This document shows positions 17,998 to 26,319 of a stretch of 64,000 nucleotides of DNA, piece by piece. The notes below the pieces were generated by a model. That model made no database searches and was not told the origin of the DNA. It saw only the letters and a program-made list of their open reading frames with translations. Each line of letters opens with the position of its first letter. The first letter of the stretch is position 1. A program made the translations under genes and the position numbers. Source of the stretch: Xanthomonas cissicola (GTDB taxonomy: Bacteria; Pseudomonadota; Gammaproteobacteria; Xanthomonadales; Xanthomonadaceae); the NCBI RefSeq assembly GCF_008801575.1, contig NZ_VZPL01000006.1, positions 1 through 64,000 on the forward strand, given 5' to 3'.

Positions 17998-18519
17998 CTA
18001 CTTGATCCGCCGCACCTTTGCAGGGGTGTTGTAACCCTCGATCTGCAGATACCACACGCCGACCAGACCCGGCTTGATCTTGACCTTGGGTGCATCCTTG
18101 CGTACTGCGGACAGGCTGGCCGTATCGGTTTGTTCCCACTCCTGACCATTCGCCAGCGTGTAGACGCGGCCCTTCGAAAAGCCCTTGAATTCGCCGAGCA
18201 TCGTGCTCTCGATCGGCTCCTTGCTGCCGAAGTCGAAGAAGCCGCGGTTCTTGACGATCACTTCCTGACGGCCGGCTTCCTTGGCCTGTTCGACCACCAC
18301 TGCGGCCTCTTTGGCGACCTTGCCCTGTAGCCAATCGTTGAGCGCAGCCAGTTCGCTGGCATTGAGCTTGTCCAGGCCGGCGGCCTTGAACTGTTCGGCA
18401 CTCATCTGCGACTGCAGGTCGCCTTGCACCGCGCGTTGCGCCAGGGCGGGGGCGGCATGCAACGCCAAGGTCAGGCAAACCAGCAAGGGAATGCGGCGCG
18501 CGAGCGACATGGAAGCCAT
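17998..18519 (-). CDS. Secreted hypothetical protein, 173 aa
   Basis: Has a Sec signal peptide (MSLARRIPLLVCLTLALHAA, cleavage near ALAQ). After it comes an alpha-helical stretch (MSAEQFKAAGLDKLNASELA and VAKEAAVVVEQAKEAG), then a beta-rich part with GSKEPIESTMLGEFKGF and YTLANGQEWEQTD. The combination looks like the xanthomonad family of periplasmic proteins often labelled hypothetical. No enzymatic motif is visible. The start at 18519 or at the Met three codons later cannot be distinguished. It lies 53 bases beyond pqqE on the same strand and could be read from the pqq operon. Confidence 0.75.
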   Translation of the reverse strand: MASMSLARRIPLLVCLTLALHAAPALAQRAVQGDLQSQMSAEQFKAAGLDKLNASELAALNDWLQGKVAKEAAVVVEQAKEAGRQEVIVKNRGFFDFGSKEPIESTMLGEFKGFSKGRVYTLANGQEWEQTDTASLSAVRKDAPKVKIKPGLVGVWYLQIEGYNTPAKVRRIK

Positions 18520-18572
18520 CCGAAGAAGAAGAGGGGGCTAGTGTAGACGCTGTTGACGCACGCCGGCGCTGC

Positions 18573-19691
18573 CTATTCCAGCATGTCCGCAGCGGCTGGT
18601 GCTAGGCGTTCGGGGCGGCGGTAGACGAAGGCCGGTGCCGGCGATGCCGACTCCTGCTCGGCGGCTGCGCGCACCTGCGCATGGATGGGCGAACGCTCGC
18701 AGACCGGGTCCAGCGTGGCGGCATCGCCGCTGAGCGCCAGTGCCTGACAGCGGCAGCCACCCCAATCGATCTCGCGCTTGGGGCAGCCCTGGCACACCTC
18801 CGGCATCCATGCGGTGCCGCGAAAGCGCACGAACGCCTCGCCGTTGTTCCAGATGTCGGCCAGCGAGCGCTCGCGCAGATTATCAAAGCGCATGCCCTCG
18901 ATGGTCTCGGCGGCATGGCAGGGCAGCACATCGCCGCGCGGAGAAATATTGACGAAACGCTGGCCCCAGCCACCCATGCAGGGTTTGGGCTGGCGCGCGT
19001 AGTAATCGGGCGTGACGAAATCGATCGCCAGGCGGTCGCCGAGCTGGCGACGTGCGGTTTCCACCGCGTCGATGGTGGCCAGCAGTTGCTCGCGGCTGGG
19101 CATCAGCGCAGCGCGGTTGCGCAGGCCCCAGCCGTAGTATTGGGTGTGCGCTACTTCGATGCGCTCGGCCTGCCACTCCAGCGCCAGCGCGATCATGCCG
19201 GGCACGCGCTCGGCGTTATGGCGGTGCAGTACCGCGTTGATCGTCAGCGGTAGGCCGCGTGCGCGGACCGCAGCGGCGAATTCGCGCTTCCTGGACAAGC
19301 TATTGCGGTAGCCGGCGATACGGTCGGCGCCGGCCGGGTCTACGTCCTGCACGCTCAGCTGCACATGTTCCAGCCCGGCCGCCTGCAGTTGGTCCAGCAT
19401 CGGCTCGCCGCCAGCGACGCCGGAGGTGATCAGGTTGCTGTACAGCCCGAGCGCGCGCGCATGTGCGACCAGTTCGGGCAGGTCTTTGCGCAGCATCGGT
19501 TCGCCGCCGGAGAAATGCGCCTGCAGCACGCCCATGTCGGCGGCCTGCTGCAACAGCGAGCGCCAGCCTGCGGTGTCCATTTCCTCGCGCAGCGCGGCCA
19601 GCGCGATCGGGTTGGAGCAATACGGGCACGCCAACGGGCAGCGGTGGGTCAGCTCCAACAACACCGACAGCGGTGGTGGCGCGATGCTCAT
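18573..19691 (-). CDS. pqqE: PQQ biosynthesis radical SAM enzyme PqqE
   Basis: A 372-residue radical SAM enzyme that joins Glu and Tyr side chains within PqqA, the first chemical step toward pyrroloquinoline quinone. The CxxxCxxC cluster motif is at Cys18, Cys22 and Cys25 ([10 protein letters not shown]). The auxiliary cluster Cys residues of the SPASM domain follow in [15 protein letters not shown] and [17 protein letters not shown]. The start at 19691 is set by an ATGA overlap with the pqqD stop; the frame stays open upstream but that sequence belongs to pqqD in another frame. It is the last gene of pqqABCDE. Confidence 0.96.
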   Translation of the reverse strand: MSIAPPPLSVLLELTHRCPLACPYCSNPIALAALREEMDTAGWRSLLQQAADMGVLQAHFSGGEPMLRKDLPELVAHARALGLYSNLITSGVAGGEPMLDQLQAAGLEHVQLSVQDVDPAGADRIAGYRNSLSRKREFAAAVRARGLPLTINAVLHRHNAERVPGMIALALEWQAERIEVAHTQYYGWGLRNRAALMPSREQLLATIDAVETARRQLGDRLAIDFVTPDYYARQPKPCMGGWGQRFVNISPRGDVLPCHAAETIEGMRFDNLRERSLADIWNNGEAFVRFRGTAWMPEVCQGCPKREIDWGGCRCQALALSGDAATLDPVCERSPIHAQVRAAAEQESASPAPAFVYRRPERLAPAAADMLE

Positions 19692-19966
19692 AGCCGCAGC
19701 AAACGTTTCTGATGCAGGGTATCGGTGAGTTCGATCACGTCCGCTTCGATTTGCGCTGCGTCCGCATCGAATTCTGCGGCCAGCTCCTGCGCGATCTGCG
19801 CCAGCGAGCGTGTGCCGTCGTAGCGCTGCGCGACCACCAAGGCGATGTCGTCCAGCTCGACCACGCGCTCGGGTGCGAGCAGCACCCACTGATCGCGTGC
19901 GCGGTCTTGTTGCAGGCGCACGCCCGCCCGCAGCGCCGGCCGGCTATCGCGGGTAATGCCGCTCAT
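19688..19966 (-). CDS. pqqD: PQQ biosynthesis peptide chaperone PqqD
   Basis: A 92-residue protein that binds the PqqA peptide and hands it to PqqE. It has the winged-helix RiPP-recognition (RRE) fold features: the strand pair around [20 protein letters not shown] and the helix [20 protein letters not shown]. The start at 19966 overlaps the pqqC stop by ATGA, and its own end overlaps pqqE the same way, pointing to translational coupling. Confidence 0.95.
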   Translation of the reverse strand: MSGITRDSRPALRAGVRLQQDRARDQWVLLAPERVVELDDIALVVAQRYDGTRSLAQIAQELAAEFDADAAQIEADVIELTDTLHQKRLLRL

Positions 19967-20715
19967 GCTGCGACCCGGCTGGCGTCGCGGTCCGGCACGA
20001 AGGCATCCGGCCAGACGATGCCTGGCGCTACGTAGGCCACATGCAGTGCATCCAGCTGCGCCCACAGCACCGAGCACTTGAAATGCAACGCGGCCTTGAC
20101 CAGCGCCTGTTTTTCGACCGTATCGGCATGCTGCTTGACGTAATCCAGCGCGAAATCCGAATCGCGTGGCGCCTCGGTCAGGCGATGTTCGAAATAGGCC
20201 AGCGCTTCGGACGAGACGAAGTCGTAATGCTTGAGCATACCGGCCACGCGCTGGCCGATGATGTTGGGCGCGAACAATTCGGTCAGCGACGAGGCGATGG
20301 CTTCGAGCAGGCTTTTTTCGCGCACGAAGTGCAGGTACGCCTGCACCGCAAATCGCGTACCCGGCAGCAGCGCGCGCCCGGACTCCACCAGCGTGCGGTC
20401 CAGGCCGAGCGCGTCGGTGAGGTGTAGCCAGCGCGCGATGCCGCCATCGCTGGCGCTATTGCCGTCGTGGTCGAGAATGCGTTGCCGCCAGATCCGCCGC
20501 AGCGCCGGATCTTCCATGCGCGCCAGGATCGCCGCGTCCTTCAGCGGAATGCAGCGCTGGTACTCGAAGCGGTTCAACGCCCAGGCCTGCACCTGGCCTC
20601 GGTCGAGCTTGCCGTGGTGCAACAGCGCATGGAACGGATGCTGGTCGTGATACAGGCGCGCGCCGATGGCACGCAGGTCCGCTTCCAGTTGGTCGGGGCT
20701 GAGCAGGGCGGTCAC
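19963..20715 (-). CDS. pqqC: Pyrroloquinoline-quinone synthase PqqC
   Basis: A 250-residue cofactor-free oxidase of the PqqC/TenA fold that performs the final ring closure and eight-electron oxidation giving PQQ. Conserved features include YHDQHPFHALLHHGKLDRGQ, QAWALNRFEYQRCIPLKDAA and the His/Tyr/Arg-rich LKHYDFVSSEALAYFEHRL. Length matches the family (about 250). It overlaps pqqB and pqqD by four bases each. Confidence 0.96.
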   Translation of the reverse strand: MTALLSPDQLEADLRAIGARLYHDQHPFHALLHHGKLDRGQVQAWALNRFEYQRCIPLKDAAILARMEDPALRRIWRQRILDHDGNSASDGGIARWLHLTDALGLDRTLVESGRALLPGTRFAVQAYLHFVREKSLLEAIASSLTELFAPNIIGQRVAGMLKHYDFVSSEALAYFEHRLTEAPRDSDFALDYVKQHADTVEKQALVKAALHFKCSVLWAQLDALHVAYVAPGIVWPDAFVPDRDASRVAA

Positions 20716-21611
20716 AGGGCGATCTCTAGGCCGTCATGCGCAACCTCCCAACCGCTGGCGCGCGCGCTGGCGAACTCGGGCGAGAAGGTGTTGAGCACGG
20801 GATTGGTGGTGTTGAGATGGATGAAGATCTTGCGCGCCACGTTCAAGGGTGCGAACGCGGCGATGGTGCCATCGGGGCCATCGATGCTCATGTGGCCCAT
20901 GCGTTGGCCGGTCTTCTGGCTGATGCCCAGCTGCACCATCTCGTCGTCGCGCCACAACGTGCCGTCGAAGAACACCAGTTCGGCGTCCTGCAGGCGCGCA
21001 CGCAAGGCGTCGGTCATCGCAGCGCAGCCGGGAATGTAATGCATGCGGCGGCGGCCATCGTCGATGGTGAGCCCGAGGGTTTCTTCATTGGACCCAGCCA
21101 GGTCGCCGCCGCTGCGCGATTCCATGAACAAGGGCACCTTGCCGGGCACCGAGAATGGCGTGAGCTGCAACCCACATAGCGCCAGTGGTGTGTCCAGCGC
21201 GAACGGCTGCCGGCTCACGTAGTGCGGATTGACGGCGTCGAAGATGGGATTTTGCGCGAGCAGGTCCAACACGCGGCTGCTGGCATGCAATGAAAACCGC
21301 TGGCTTTCGCGCATCGAGAGCAGTCCGGCGATGTGGTCGATCTCGCCGCTGGTCAGCAGCACTGCCTCGATCGGCGAATGTCGCAGCCCGTGCTGCGGCC
21401 ACAAGGCAGGTGTTGCAAGAATTTGTTGGCGGAAATCGGGAGAGGCATTGATCAGCACCCAGCGCTCGCCATCGGCACTGACCGCGATACTGGCCTGGGT
21501 ACGACGCTGGGCACCGTCTGTTTGCTGCCACGCCCGCAGGCTTGCGGAGGTGTGGCAATTCCACTGCGGGTGCCCACCGCCGGCCGCCGATCCCAAGACG
21601 ATGATGCGCAT
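20712..21611 (-). CDS. pqqB: PQQ biosynthesis protein PqqB
   Basis: A 299-residue metallo-beta-lactamase-fold protein; members act as iron-dependent hydroxylases on the cross-linked PqqA-derived diamino acid. The N-terminus MRIIVLGSAAGGGHPQWNCH is the family signature. The start at 21611 is chosen because that Met begins the conserved fold; an in-frame Met at 21650 would add 13 unrelated residues. It lies 83 bases after pqqA, a usual distance because pqqA is often expressed at a higher level than the rest. Confidence 0.95.
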   Translation of the reverse strand: MRIIVLGSAAGGGHPQWNCHTSASLRAWQQTDGAQRRTQASIAVSADGERWVLINASPDFRQQILATPALWPQHGLRHSPIEAVLLTSGEIDHIAGLLSMRESQRFSLHASSRVLDLLAQNPIFDAVNPHYVSRQPFALDTPLALCGLQLTPFSVPGKVPLFMESRSGGDLAGSNEETLGLTIDDGRRRMHYIPGCAAMTDALRARLQDAELVFFDGTLWRDDEMVQLGISQKTGQRMGHMSIDGPDGTIAAFAPLNVARKIFIHLNTTNPVLNTFSPEFASARASGWEVAHDGLEIAL

Positions 21612-21694
21612 GGAGAACTGTGACCTAATCTGCCGGCAACTGCCGGTCATGCATCAAGAGGAAGGGCGGCAAGGTGCACGTGAAACGTGCAGGA

Positions 21695-21775
21695 TCAAAA
21701 CTCGCCGGAGACGTAGCAGTTGATTTCGGCGCCACAATTGACTTCACGAACGACAGGCTTCTTCCAGGTCTTCAT
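21695..21775 (-). CDS. pqqA: PQQ precursor peptide PqqA
   Basis: A 26-residue peptide, MKTWKKPVVREVNCGAEINC followed by YVSGEF. The E-x-x-x-Y spacing (Glu17, Tyr21) gives the Glu and Tyr that become the backbone of PQQ. A basic N-terminus (KTWKKP) is the usual leader contacted by PqqD and PqqE. GAGGTA lies about five bases before the ATG on the reverse strand. It is the first gene of the operon and too short for most gene callers. Confidence 0.93.
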   Translation of the reverse strand: MKTWKKPVVREVNCGAEINCYVSGEF

Positions 21776-22080
21776 ACGGCTACCTCGCAGTTGGGGAAAA
21801 CGTCGCTGGCTGCTAGATGCAACGCACGACGTCTTCCGAGCATAGGCAGGCGGTCTGGCGCAGTTGTAAAGCGCACGTAAAAAGGCGCGTCGGTCCCAAC
21901 TTTCCTTTGCGGCGCCGTGTCGCTTTTCGCGCCTGGCGGTTACGAATCAAGACGTTGCCGGGTGAACCTGGCATAAGCGAGAGCGGCGTCTCGCATGGCG
22001 AGCGCCTCGGCAAAACGCGTTGTGGAGAAGGTGACGCGCACGTTACCGTAGTCGTCAGCCCCCTGCTGTTGCCCACCGCC
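21776..22080. other. Divergent promoter region between pqqA and relA
   Basis: About 300 bases separate pqqA (leftward) and relA (rightward). The relA frame is open through much of it (from 21817) but with shadow-like composition. A GGAGAAGG at 22023-22030 resembles a ribosome site, yet no in-frame start follows at a usual distance. No named operator was recognised. Confidence 0.4.
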
Positions 22081-24252
22081 GTGTCCACCGCTGTGACCAG
22101 TTTCTCATTTGATCGTCTGCAGGCGTTGCTGCAGCGTCCCGCCGTGGCCTCGATCGCGCCCGCAGTGCGCGATGCGCTGGCGCAGGCCTGGCAGGACCTG
22201 CCGCCCGCGCAGACCGATAACGTGCCGTGGGCATTGCTTGGCGACACCCTGGATGCATTGGCACTGCTGGCTGCCGACGAAGCCACCCTGATTGCGGCGT
22301 TGCTGTTCGATTTGCCTGCCTTGCGTGGCGCGATCGCGGGCCTGCCGTGGCAACCGGCGGAGCGGCGGGTGGCGGTGGAAGGTCTGCTAGACGGCCTGGA
22401 CGCAGCCGATCAGGTCTGGGCGCTGCATGCCGGACGCGAGGCCGGGCGCAACAGCGAAGGGTTGCGACGTCTGCTGCTTTCCATCATCCACGACTTGCGC
22501 GTGGTGCCGATCCTGCTGGCACGGCAGCTGGCGCGCATGCGCGTGGCCGATCGCCTGAGCGAAGATGAGCGCCGCGCGCTGGCCCAGCTCACGCGCGACA
22601 TCCACGCGCCGCTGGCCAACCGGTTGGGCATCTGGCAGGTGAAGTGGGAGCTGGAGGACCTGGCATTCCGGCATCTGGAGCCGGAGACCTATCGTCGCAT
22701 CGCCCGTGAAGTGGACGAAACCCGCGTGGCGCGCGAGCGCTACCTGGAAGCGGTCAAGCGCACCTTGTCGGCAGCGCTTGTCCAGCAGGGCCTGCGCGCA
22801 GAGGTGAGCGGGCGGCCGAAGCACATCTACAGCATCTGGCGGAAGATGCAGAAAAAGCGTCTGTCGTTCGATCAACTGTACGACATCCGTGCGGTGCGGG
22901 TCATGGTCGATGACGTGGCCGCCTGCTACGCCGCGTTGGGTGCGGTGCATTCGCTGTGGGCGCCGGTCCCGAGCGAGTTCGACGATTACATCGCCCGGCC
23001 CAAGGCCAACGACTACCGTTCGTTGCATACCGCGGTGGTCGGCCCGGAAGGGCGCACGATCGAAATCCAGATCCGTACCTTCGAAATGCACGCTCAGGCC
23101 GAACTCGGCGTGGCCGCGCACTGGAAATACAAGGAAGGCGGCAAGGGCGGCGAAAAGGCCTTCGACCGCAAGATTCTGTGGATGCGCCAGCTGCTGGAGC
23201 AGGTGCAGGAGGGCGAGCATGGCGAGCTGGCCGGCGCGCTGGATGCCGAGCTGATCGAAGACCGCGTGTACGCGCTGACCCCCAAGGGCGAGGTGATCGA
23301 TCTGCCGCAAGGTGCCACGCCGCTGGATTTTGCATATCACGTGCACACCATGGTCGGGCATCGCTGCCGTGGCGCGCGCGTCAACGACCGCATCGTGCCG
23401 CTGACCTACCGGCTGCGCAGCGGCGACCGCGTGGAGATCATGACCGCCAAGGAAGCGGACCCGCGCCGCGATTGGCTGCTGGCCTCCAACGGCTTTCTGG
23501 CCAGCGGGCGCTCGCGCGACAAGGTGCGCGCCTGGTTCCATAAGCTGGACCGCGCGCGCAACGTGCAAGCGGGCAAGGACTTGCTTGATCGCGAGCTCAA
23601 GCGCCTGGGCCTGCAGCATGCGGATCTGAGCGTGGCCGCGCGCAAATTCCACGCCGAAAACATCGACGAGCTGTATATCCAGGTCGCCCTGGGCGATACC
23701 GGCCCGAACCAAGTCAGCCGTGCGTTGCTGGAGGCCGAGCGCGCCGCGTCCCAGCCGGCAGTACCGGCACCCCCGCGGCCGACCGCGCGGCGCGATGGGT
23801 TGGGGAAATCCAAATTCACCGTCGAGGGAGTGGGCAATTTGCTGGTGCAGTTGGCGCGTTGCTGCCAGCCGGTGGCCGGCGAGCCGATTGCCGGCTACCT
23901 CACTCGCGGCCGTGGCATCACCGTGCACCGCACCGACTGCGCGGCACTGGCGCGCCTGGCGGCCGCCCACCCGCAGCGCGTGTTGCCGGTGGAGTGGGGC
24001 AAGGCCGGCAGCGGCTACGAGGTGGATGTGCAGGTGCGCGCGGTGGACCGCCGCTGGCTGCTCAAGGACATCACCAACCTGATCGCCCAGGAAGACGCGC
24101 ACGTGCTGGAAATCAACAGCGACAACGTTCGCGATACCGGCAGGGCGCAACTGCGGCTGCGCTTGAAGGTCAGCGATTACGGCCAGCTGTCCGGCCTGCT
24201 TGGCAAGCTGGATGCGCTGCCCGGGGTGAGCGAGGTGCGGCGGCTGGGCTGA
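22081..24252 (+). CDS. relA: (p)ppGpp synthetase RelA
   Basis: A RelA/SpoT-family enzyme that makes (p)ppGpp on ribosomes with uncharged tRNA, driving the stringent response. It has a degenerate HD hydrolase region, the synthetase domain (GRPKHIYSIWRKMQKKRLSF), TGS (YALTPKGEVIDLPQGATPLD), and zinc-finger and ACT domains at the end. In the synthetase the substrate-binding motif is EFDD (Glu299-Asp302). The E-x-D-D form is typical of monofunctional RelA; bifunctional SpoT/Rel carry R-x-K-D. The start is uncertain: GTG at 22081 or 22093, or further upstream, none with a good ribosome site. I chose 22081 because it gives a normal length of about 720 residues. Confidence 0.93.
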   Translation: MSTAVTSFSFDRLQALLQRPAVASIAPAVRDALAQAWQDLPPAQTDNVPWALLGDTLDALALLAADEATLIAALLFDLPALRGAIAGLPWQPAERRVAVEGLLDGLDAADQVWALHAGREAGRNSEGLRRLLLSIIHDLRVVPILLARQLARMRVADRLSEDERRALAQLTRDIHAPLANRLGIWQVKWELEDLAFRHLEPETYRRIAREVDETRVARERYLEAVKRTLSAALVQQGLRAEVSGRPKHIYSIWRKMQKKRLSFDQLYDIRAVRVMVDDVAACYAALGAVHSLWAPVPSEFDDYIARPKANDYRSLHTAVVGPEGRTIEIQIRTFEMHAQAELGVAAHWKYKEGGKGGEKAFDRKILWMRQLLEQVQEGEHGELAGALDAELIEDRVYALTPKGEVIDLPQGATPLDFAYHVHTMVGHRCRGARVNDRIVPLTYRLRSGDRVEIMTAKEADPRRDWLLASNGFLASGRSRDKVRAWFHKLDRARNVQAGKDLLDRELKRLGLQHADLSVAARKFHAENIDELYIQVALGDTGPNQVSRALLEAERAASQPAVPAPPRPTARRDGLGKSKFTVEGVGNLLVQLARCCQPVAGEPIAGYLTRGRGITVHRTDCAALARLAAAHPQRVLPVEWGKAGSGYEVDVQVRAVDRRWLLKDITNLIAQEDAHVLEINSDNVRDTGRAQLRLRLKVSDYGQLSGLLGKLDALPGVSEVRRLG

Positions 24253-24330
24253 GGACGCCGCGTACCTGGAAGGTGCGCCCCGGTGTGAAACACACAGCCC
24301 ATGAGGGGCGAGAGCTGTGCTTGCCTGACG

Positions 24331-24358
24331 ATTCCCGATTCCCGATTCCCGATTCCCG
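24331..24358. repeat. Four tandem copies of ATTCCCG
   Basis: Bases 24331-24358 are four perfect copies of the 7-base unit ATTCCCG in the short gap between relA and the next gene. Such heptamer runs are common between xanthomonad genes and vary in copy number by slippage. Confidence 0.85.
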
Positions 24359-24403
24359 AAGAGCCCACGCCGCCTTCGCAACCTCCACCGCTACCATGAT
24401 GCG

Positions 24404-25963
24404 GTGAACGCGTCCCCGTCAGGTCGCGCCAAGGATGGACGCCACCGTATGTCTTTGCTCCCGCGCTGGGCCAGATCGCCCCGCCTCTGGGCGCCACTGC
24501 GCAGCCGCGCGCTCTGGCGCATGGTGTTGGCGCTGTGCGTCTGTCTGTTGCTCACCGTGGTCGTGCTGCGCAGGCCGCTGGCCGACTGGCTGTGGCCGGA
24601 CACGCGCATCCAGCAACTGTTGCAGCGGGGCGATGCGGCCTTGGCGCGCGGCCAGCTCAGCGCCGCCAACGGCAGCGGTGCGCGGGAACTGTTCGCCGCC
24701 GCACTTGCACTGGACAGCGACCGTGGGGAAGCCCGGACCGGGCTGGCGCGGACCGGCGCTGCTGCGGTAGTGCAGGCACGTGCAGCGGTTGCAGCAGGCG
24801 ATGTCGCAGCAGCGCAGCGCGCGCTGGCGCTGGCCACCGCCCTGGAGGCGCCGCAGGCGCAGATCGCCCCGGTTGCGGCGCGGCTGCGCGCGCTGCAGGC
24901 GCGTCGGGTCGGGCTGGATGCCTTATTGGCGCAGGCGGCGGCTGCCCAGCAGCAGGGCCGCCTGGACGGCACGCCGGAGAGTGCGTTGCCGCTCTACCAA
25001 CGCATCCTGACCCTGGCGCCTGACCGCACCGACGCACTGGAAGGCCGCGAAGACGCCTTGACCGATCTGTTGGCGCAGGCACGCCACGCACTGGCGCGCG
25101 ATGAGCTCGGCGAGGCCTCGGCGCTGCTGGCCGCGGCCAAGCGTTACGACGCCGGGCATGTCGACATGCCGCTCACCGAAGGCCAGTACCACCGGGTGCT
25201 GGAGCAACGGCGTCAACGTGCGCAGGCCTTGCTGCGACGTGGTCGCCTGGCCCCGGCTGCGCGCGATTTCAACGCGGTGCTCGCCGCCGAACCGGACGAT
25301 GGGGCCGCCCAGCGGGGCCGCGACCAGGTGGCGGACGAGTACGCCGCACAGGCCAGCCGGCAGGCGGCGGATTTCCACTTCGACGATGCGTTGCAATCCT
25401 TGGGTCAGGCGCAGCAATTGGCGCCGGGCGCCGCGTCGATCGTGCAGGCCGAGCAAGCGATTGCGCGCGCGCGCGACGCCCAGCGCGGCCCGGACGCGAG
25501 CCTGTCGCGGGGCACGCGCGAGCGCCGTCTGCGGGCATTGCTGCAGCGCGTTGCCGATGCCCAAGCGCAGCAACACTGGATGACACCCCCGGGCGCCAGC
25601 GCCTACGACGCCGTGCGTGCCGCGCAGGCGCTGGCGCCGCGCGATCCGCGTGTGCTGCGGGCAGCGGCGCGCGTGGTACCGGCCAGCCAACGTTGTTTCG
25701 AGGACGAACTGCGCAACAACCGCCTGCGTGCCGCACGTGGGTGCCTGGATGCCTGGCAGGCGCTGACACCCAATGCCGATGCATTGGCCGGTGCGCGACG
25801 CCGCCTTGCACAGCGCTGGGTGGCGGTCGGGAGCGAGCGGCTGGGCCAGGAGGACGCAGCCTTCGCCCGCCGTGCGCAGGACGAGGCGCATCAGCTGGAT
25901 CCGGGTTTGCCGGAACTGGCCGAATTCACGCGGCGGGTCAAGGCGGTGGCCGAACAGCGGTGA
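24404..25963 (+). CDS. Inner-membrane protein with tetratricopeptide-like helical repeats
   Basis: A 519-residue protein with a short basic cytoplasmic head, one membrane helix (WRMVLALCVCLLLTVVVL) and a long Ala/Gln/Arg-rich periplasmic part made of helix pairs like tetratricopeptide repeats (for example ARELFAAALALDSDRGEART, ALPLYQRILTLAPDRTDALE, LQSLGQAQQLAPGAASIVQA). It is probably a scaffold for other envelope proteins. The start could be GTG at 24404 or ATG at 24449, the latter with AAGGA 13 bases ahead. It follows relA by 151 bases. No specific family name is recognised. Confidence 0.8.
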   Translation: MNASPSGRAKDGRHRMSLLPRWARSPRLWAPLRSRALWRMVLALCVCLLLTVVVLRRPLADWLWPDTRIQQLLQRGDAALARGQLSAANGSGARELFAAALALDSDRGEARTGLARTGAAAVVQARAAVAAGDVAAAQRALALATALEAPQAQIAPVAARLRALQARRVGLDALLAQAAAAQQQGRLDGTPESALPLYQRILTLAPDRTDALEGREDALTDLLAQARHALARDELGEASALLAAAKRYDAGHVDMPLTEGQYHRVLEQRRQRAQALLRRGRLAPAARDFNAVLAAEPDDGAAQRGRDQVADEYAAQASRQAADFHFDDALQSLGQAQQLAPGAASIVQAEQAIARARDAQRGPDASLSRGTRERRLRALLQRVADAQAQQHWMTPPGASAYDAVRAAQALAPRDPRVLRAAARVVPASQRCFEDELRNNRLRAARGCLDAWQALTPNADALAGARRRLAQRWVAVGSERLGQEDAAFARRAQDEAHQLDPGLPELAEFTRRVKAVAEQR

Positions 25964-26006
25964 GCGGTTGCTGGTGATGTGGGCAACTTGGAAGCCCGCC
26001 GAGCGT

Positions 26007-26090
26007 GTGCAGTCCCACGGTCTAAGGCCCGTGTTGCATCAGGTACGGGCACAGTCCCACGCTTCAAGCCCCCATATTTGCATCAGATGC
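26007..26090. repeat. Degenerate direct repeat, two copies of about 42 bases
   Basis: Copy one (about 26007-26047) and copy two (about 26048-26090) share CAGTCCCACG, then CTAAGGCCC versus TCAAGCCCC, then TTGCATCAG. The spacing and order of the matching blocks are kept, so they look like diverged copies of one unit. Function is unknown. Confidence 0.6.
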
Positions 26091-26167
26091 GATGCGTGCT
26101 GCAGACGCAGGTGAACCAAACTGTGCAGCCTTCAACCAGCACGCGATACAAGCTGGGATGCACACTC

Positions 26168-26187
26168 CCTTCTCCCACCGGAGAAGG
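26168..26187. repeat. Xanthomonad intergenic hairpin repeat
   Basis: CCTTCTCC-CACC-GGAGAAGG is a perfect 8-bp stem with a 4-base loop, followed by GTGCTCCGAAGGGGCAGATGA. The same family, diverged, occurs near 6.75 kb and 51.89 kb, and as a tandem array at 63.42 kb. Lying between convergent genes, it may also end transcription. Confidence 0.7.
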
Positions 26188-26319
26188 TGCTCCGAAGGGG
26201 CAGATGAGGGTACGTGCGCAGCGTCGCGATGCGGCGAAGGCGGATCAATCGCCAATCACTGCGTGTCCTGGGGCGTTTAGTGATGCAAACGATCCAGGCG
26301 CCAATCCCTAGCCGCCTGC

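Larger units (their letters stand above)
25964..26319. other. Intergenic stretch with repeats
   Basis: About 355 bases between two convergent genes, without a supported gene. It contains a degenerate direct repeat (26007-26090) and a hairpin repeat (26168-26187), both listed separately. Confidence 0.55.

Noticed and set aside
21817-22080. N-terminal extension of RelA from an ATG at 21817
   Set aside because: The added residues are basic and unlike RelA, and would make the protein much longer than the family.
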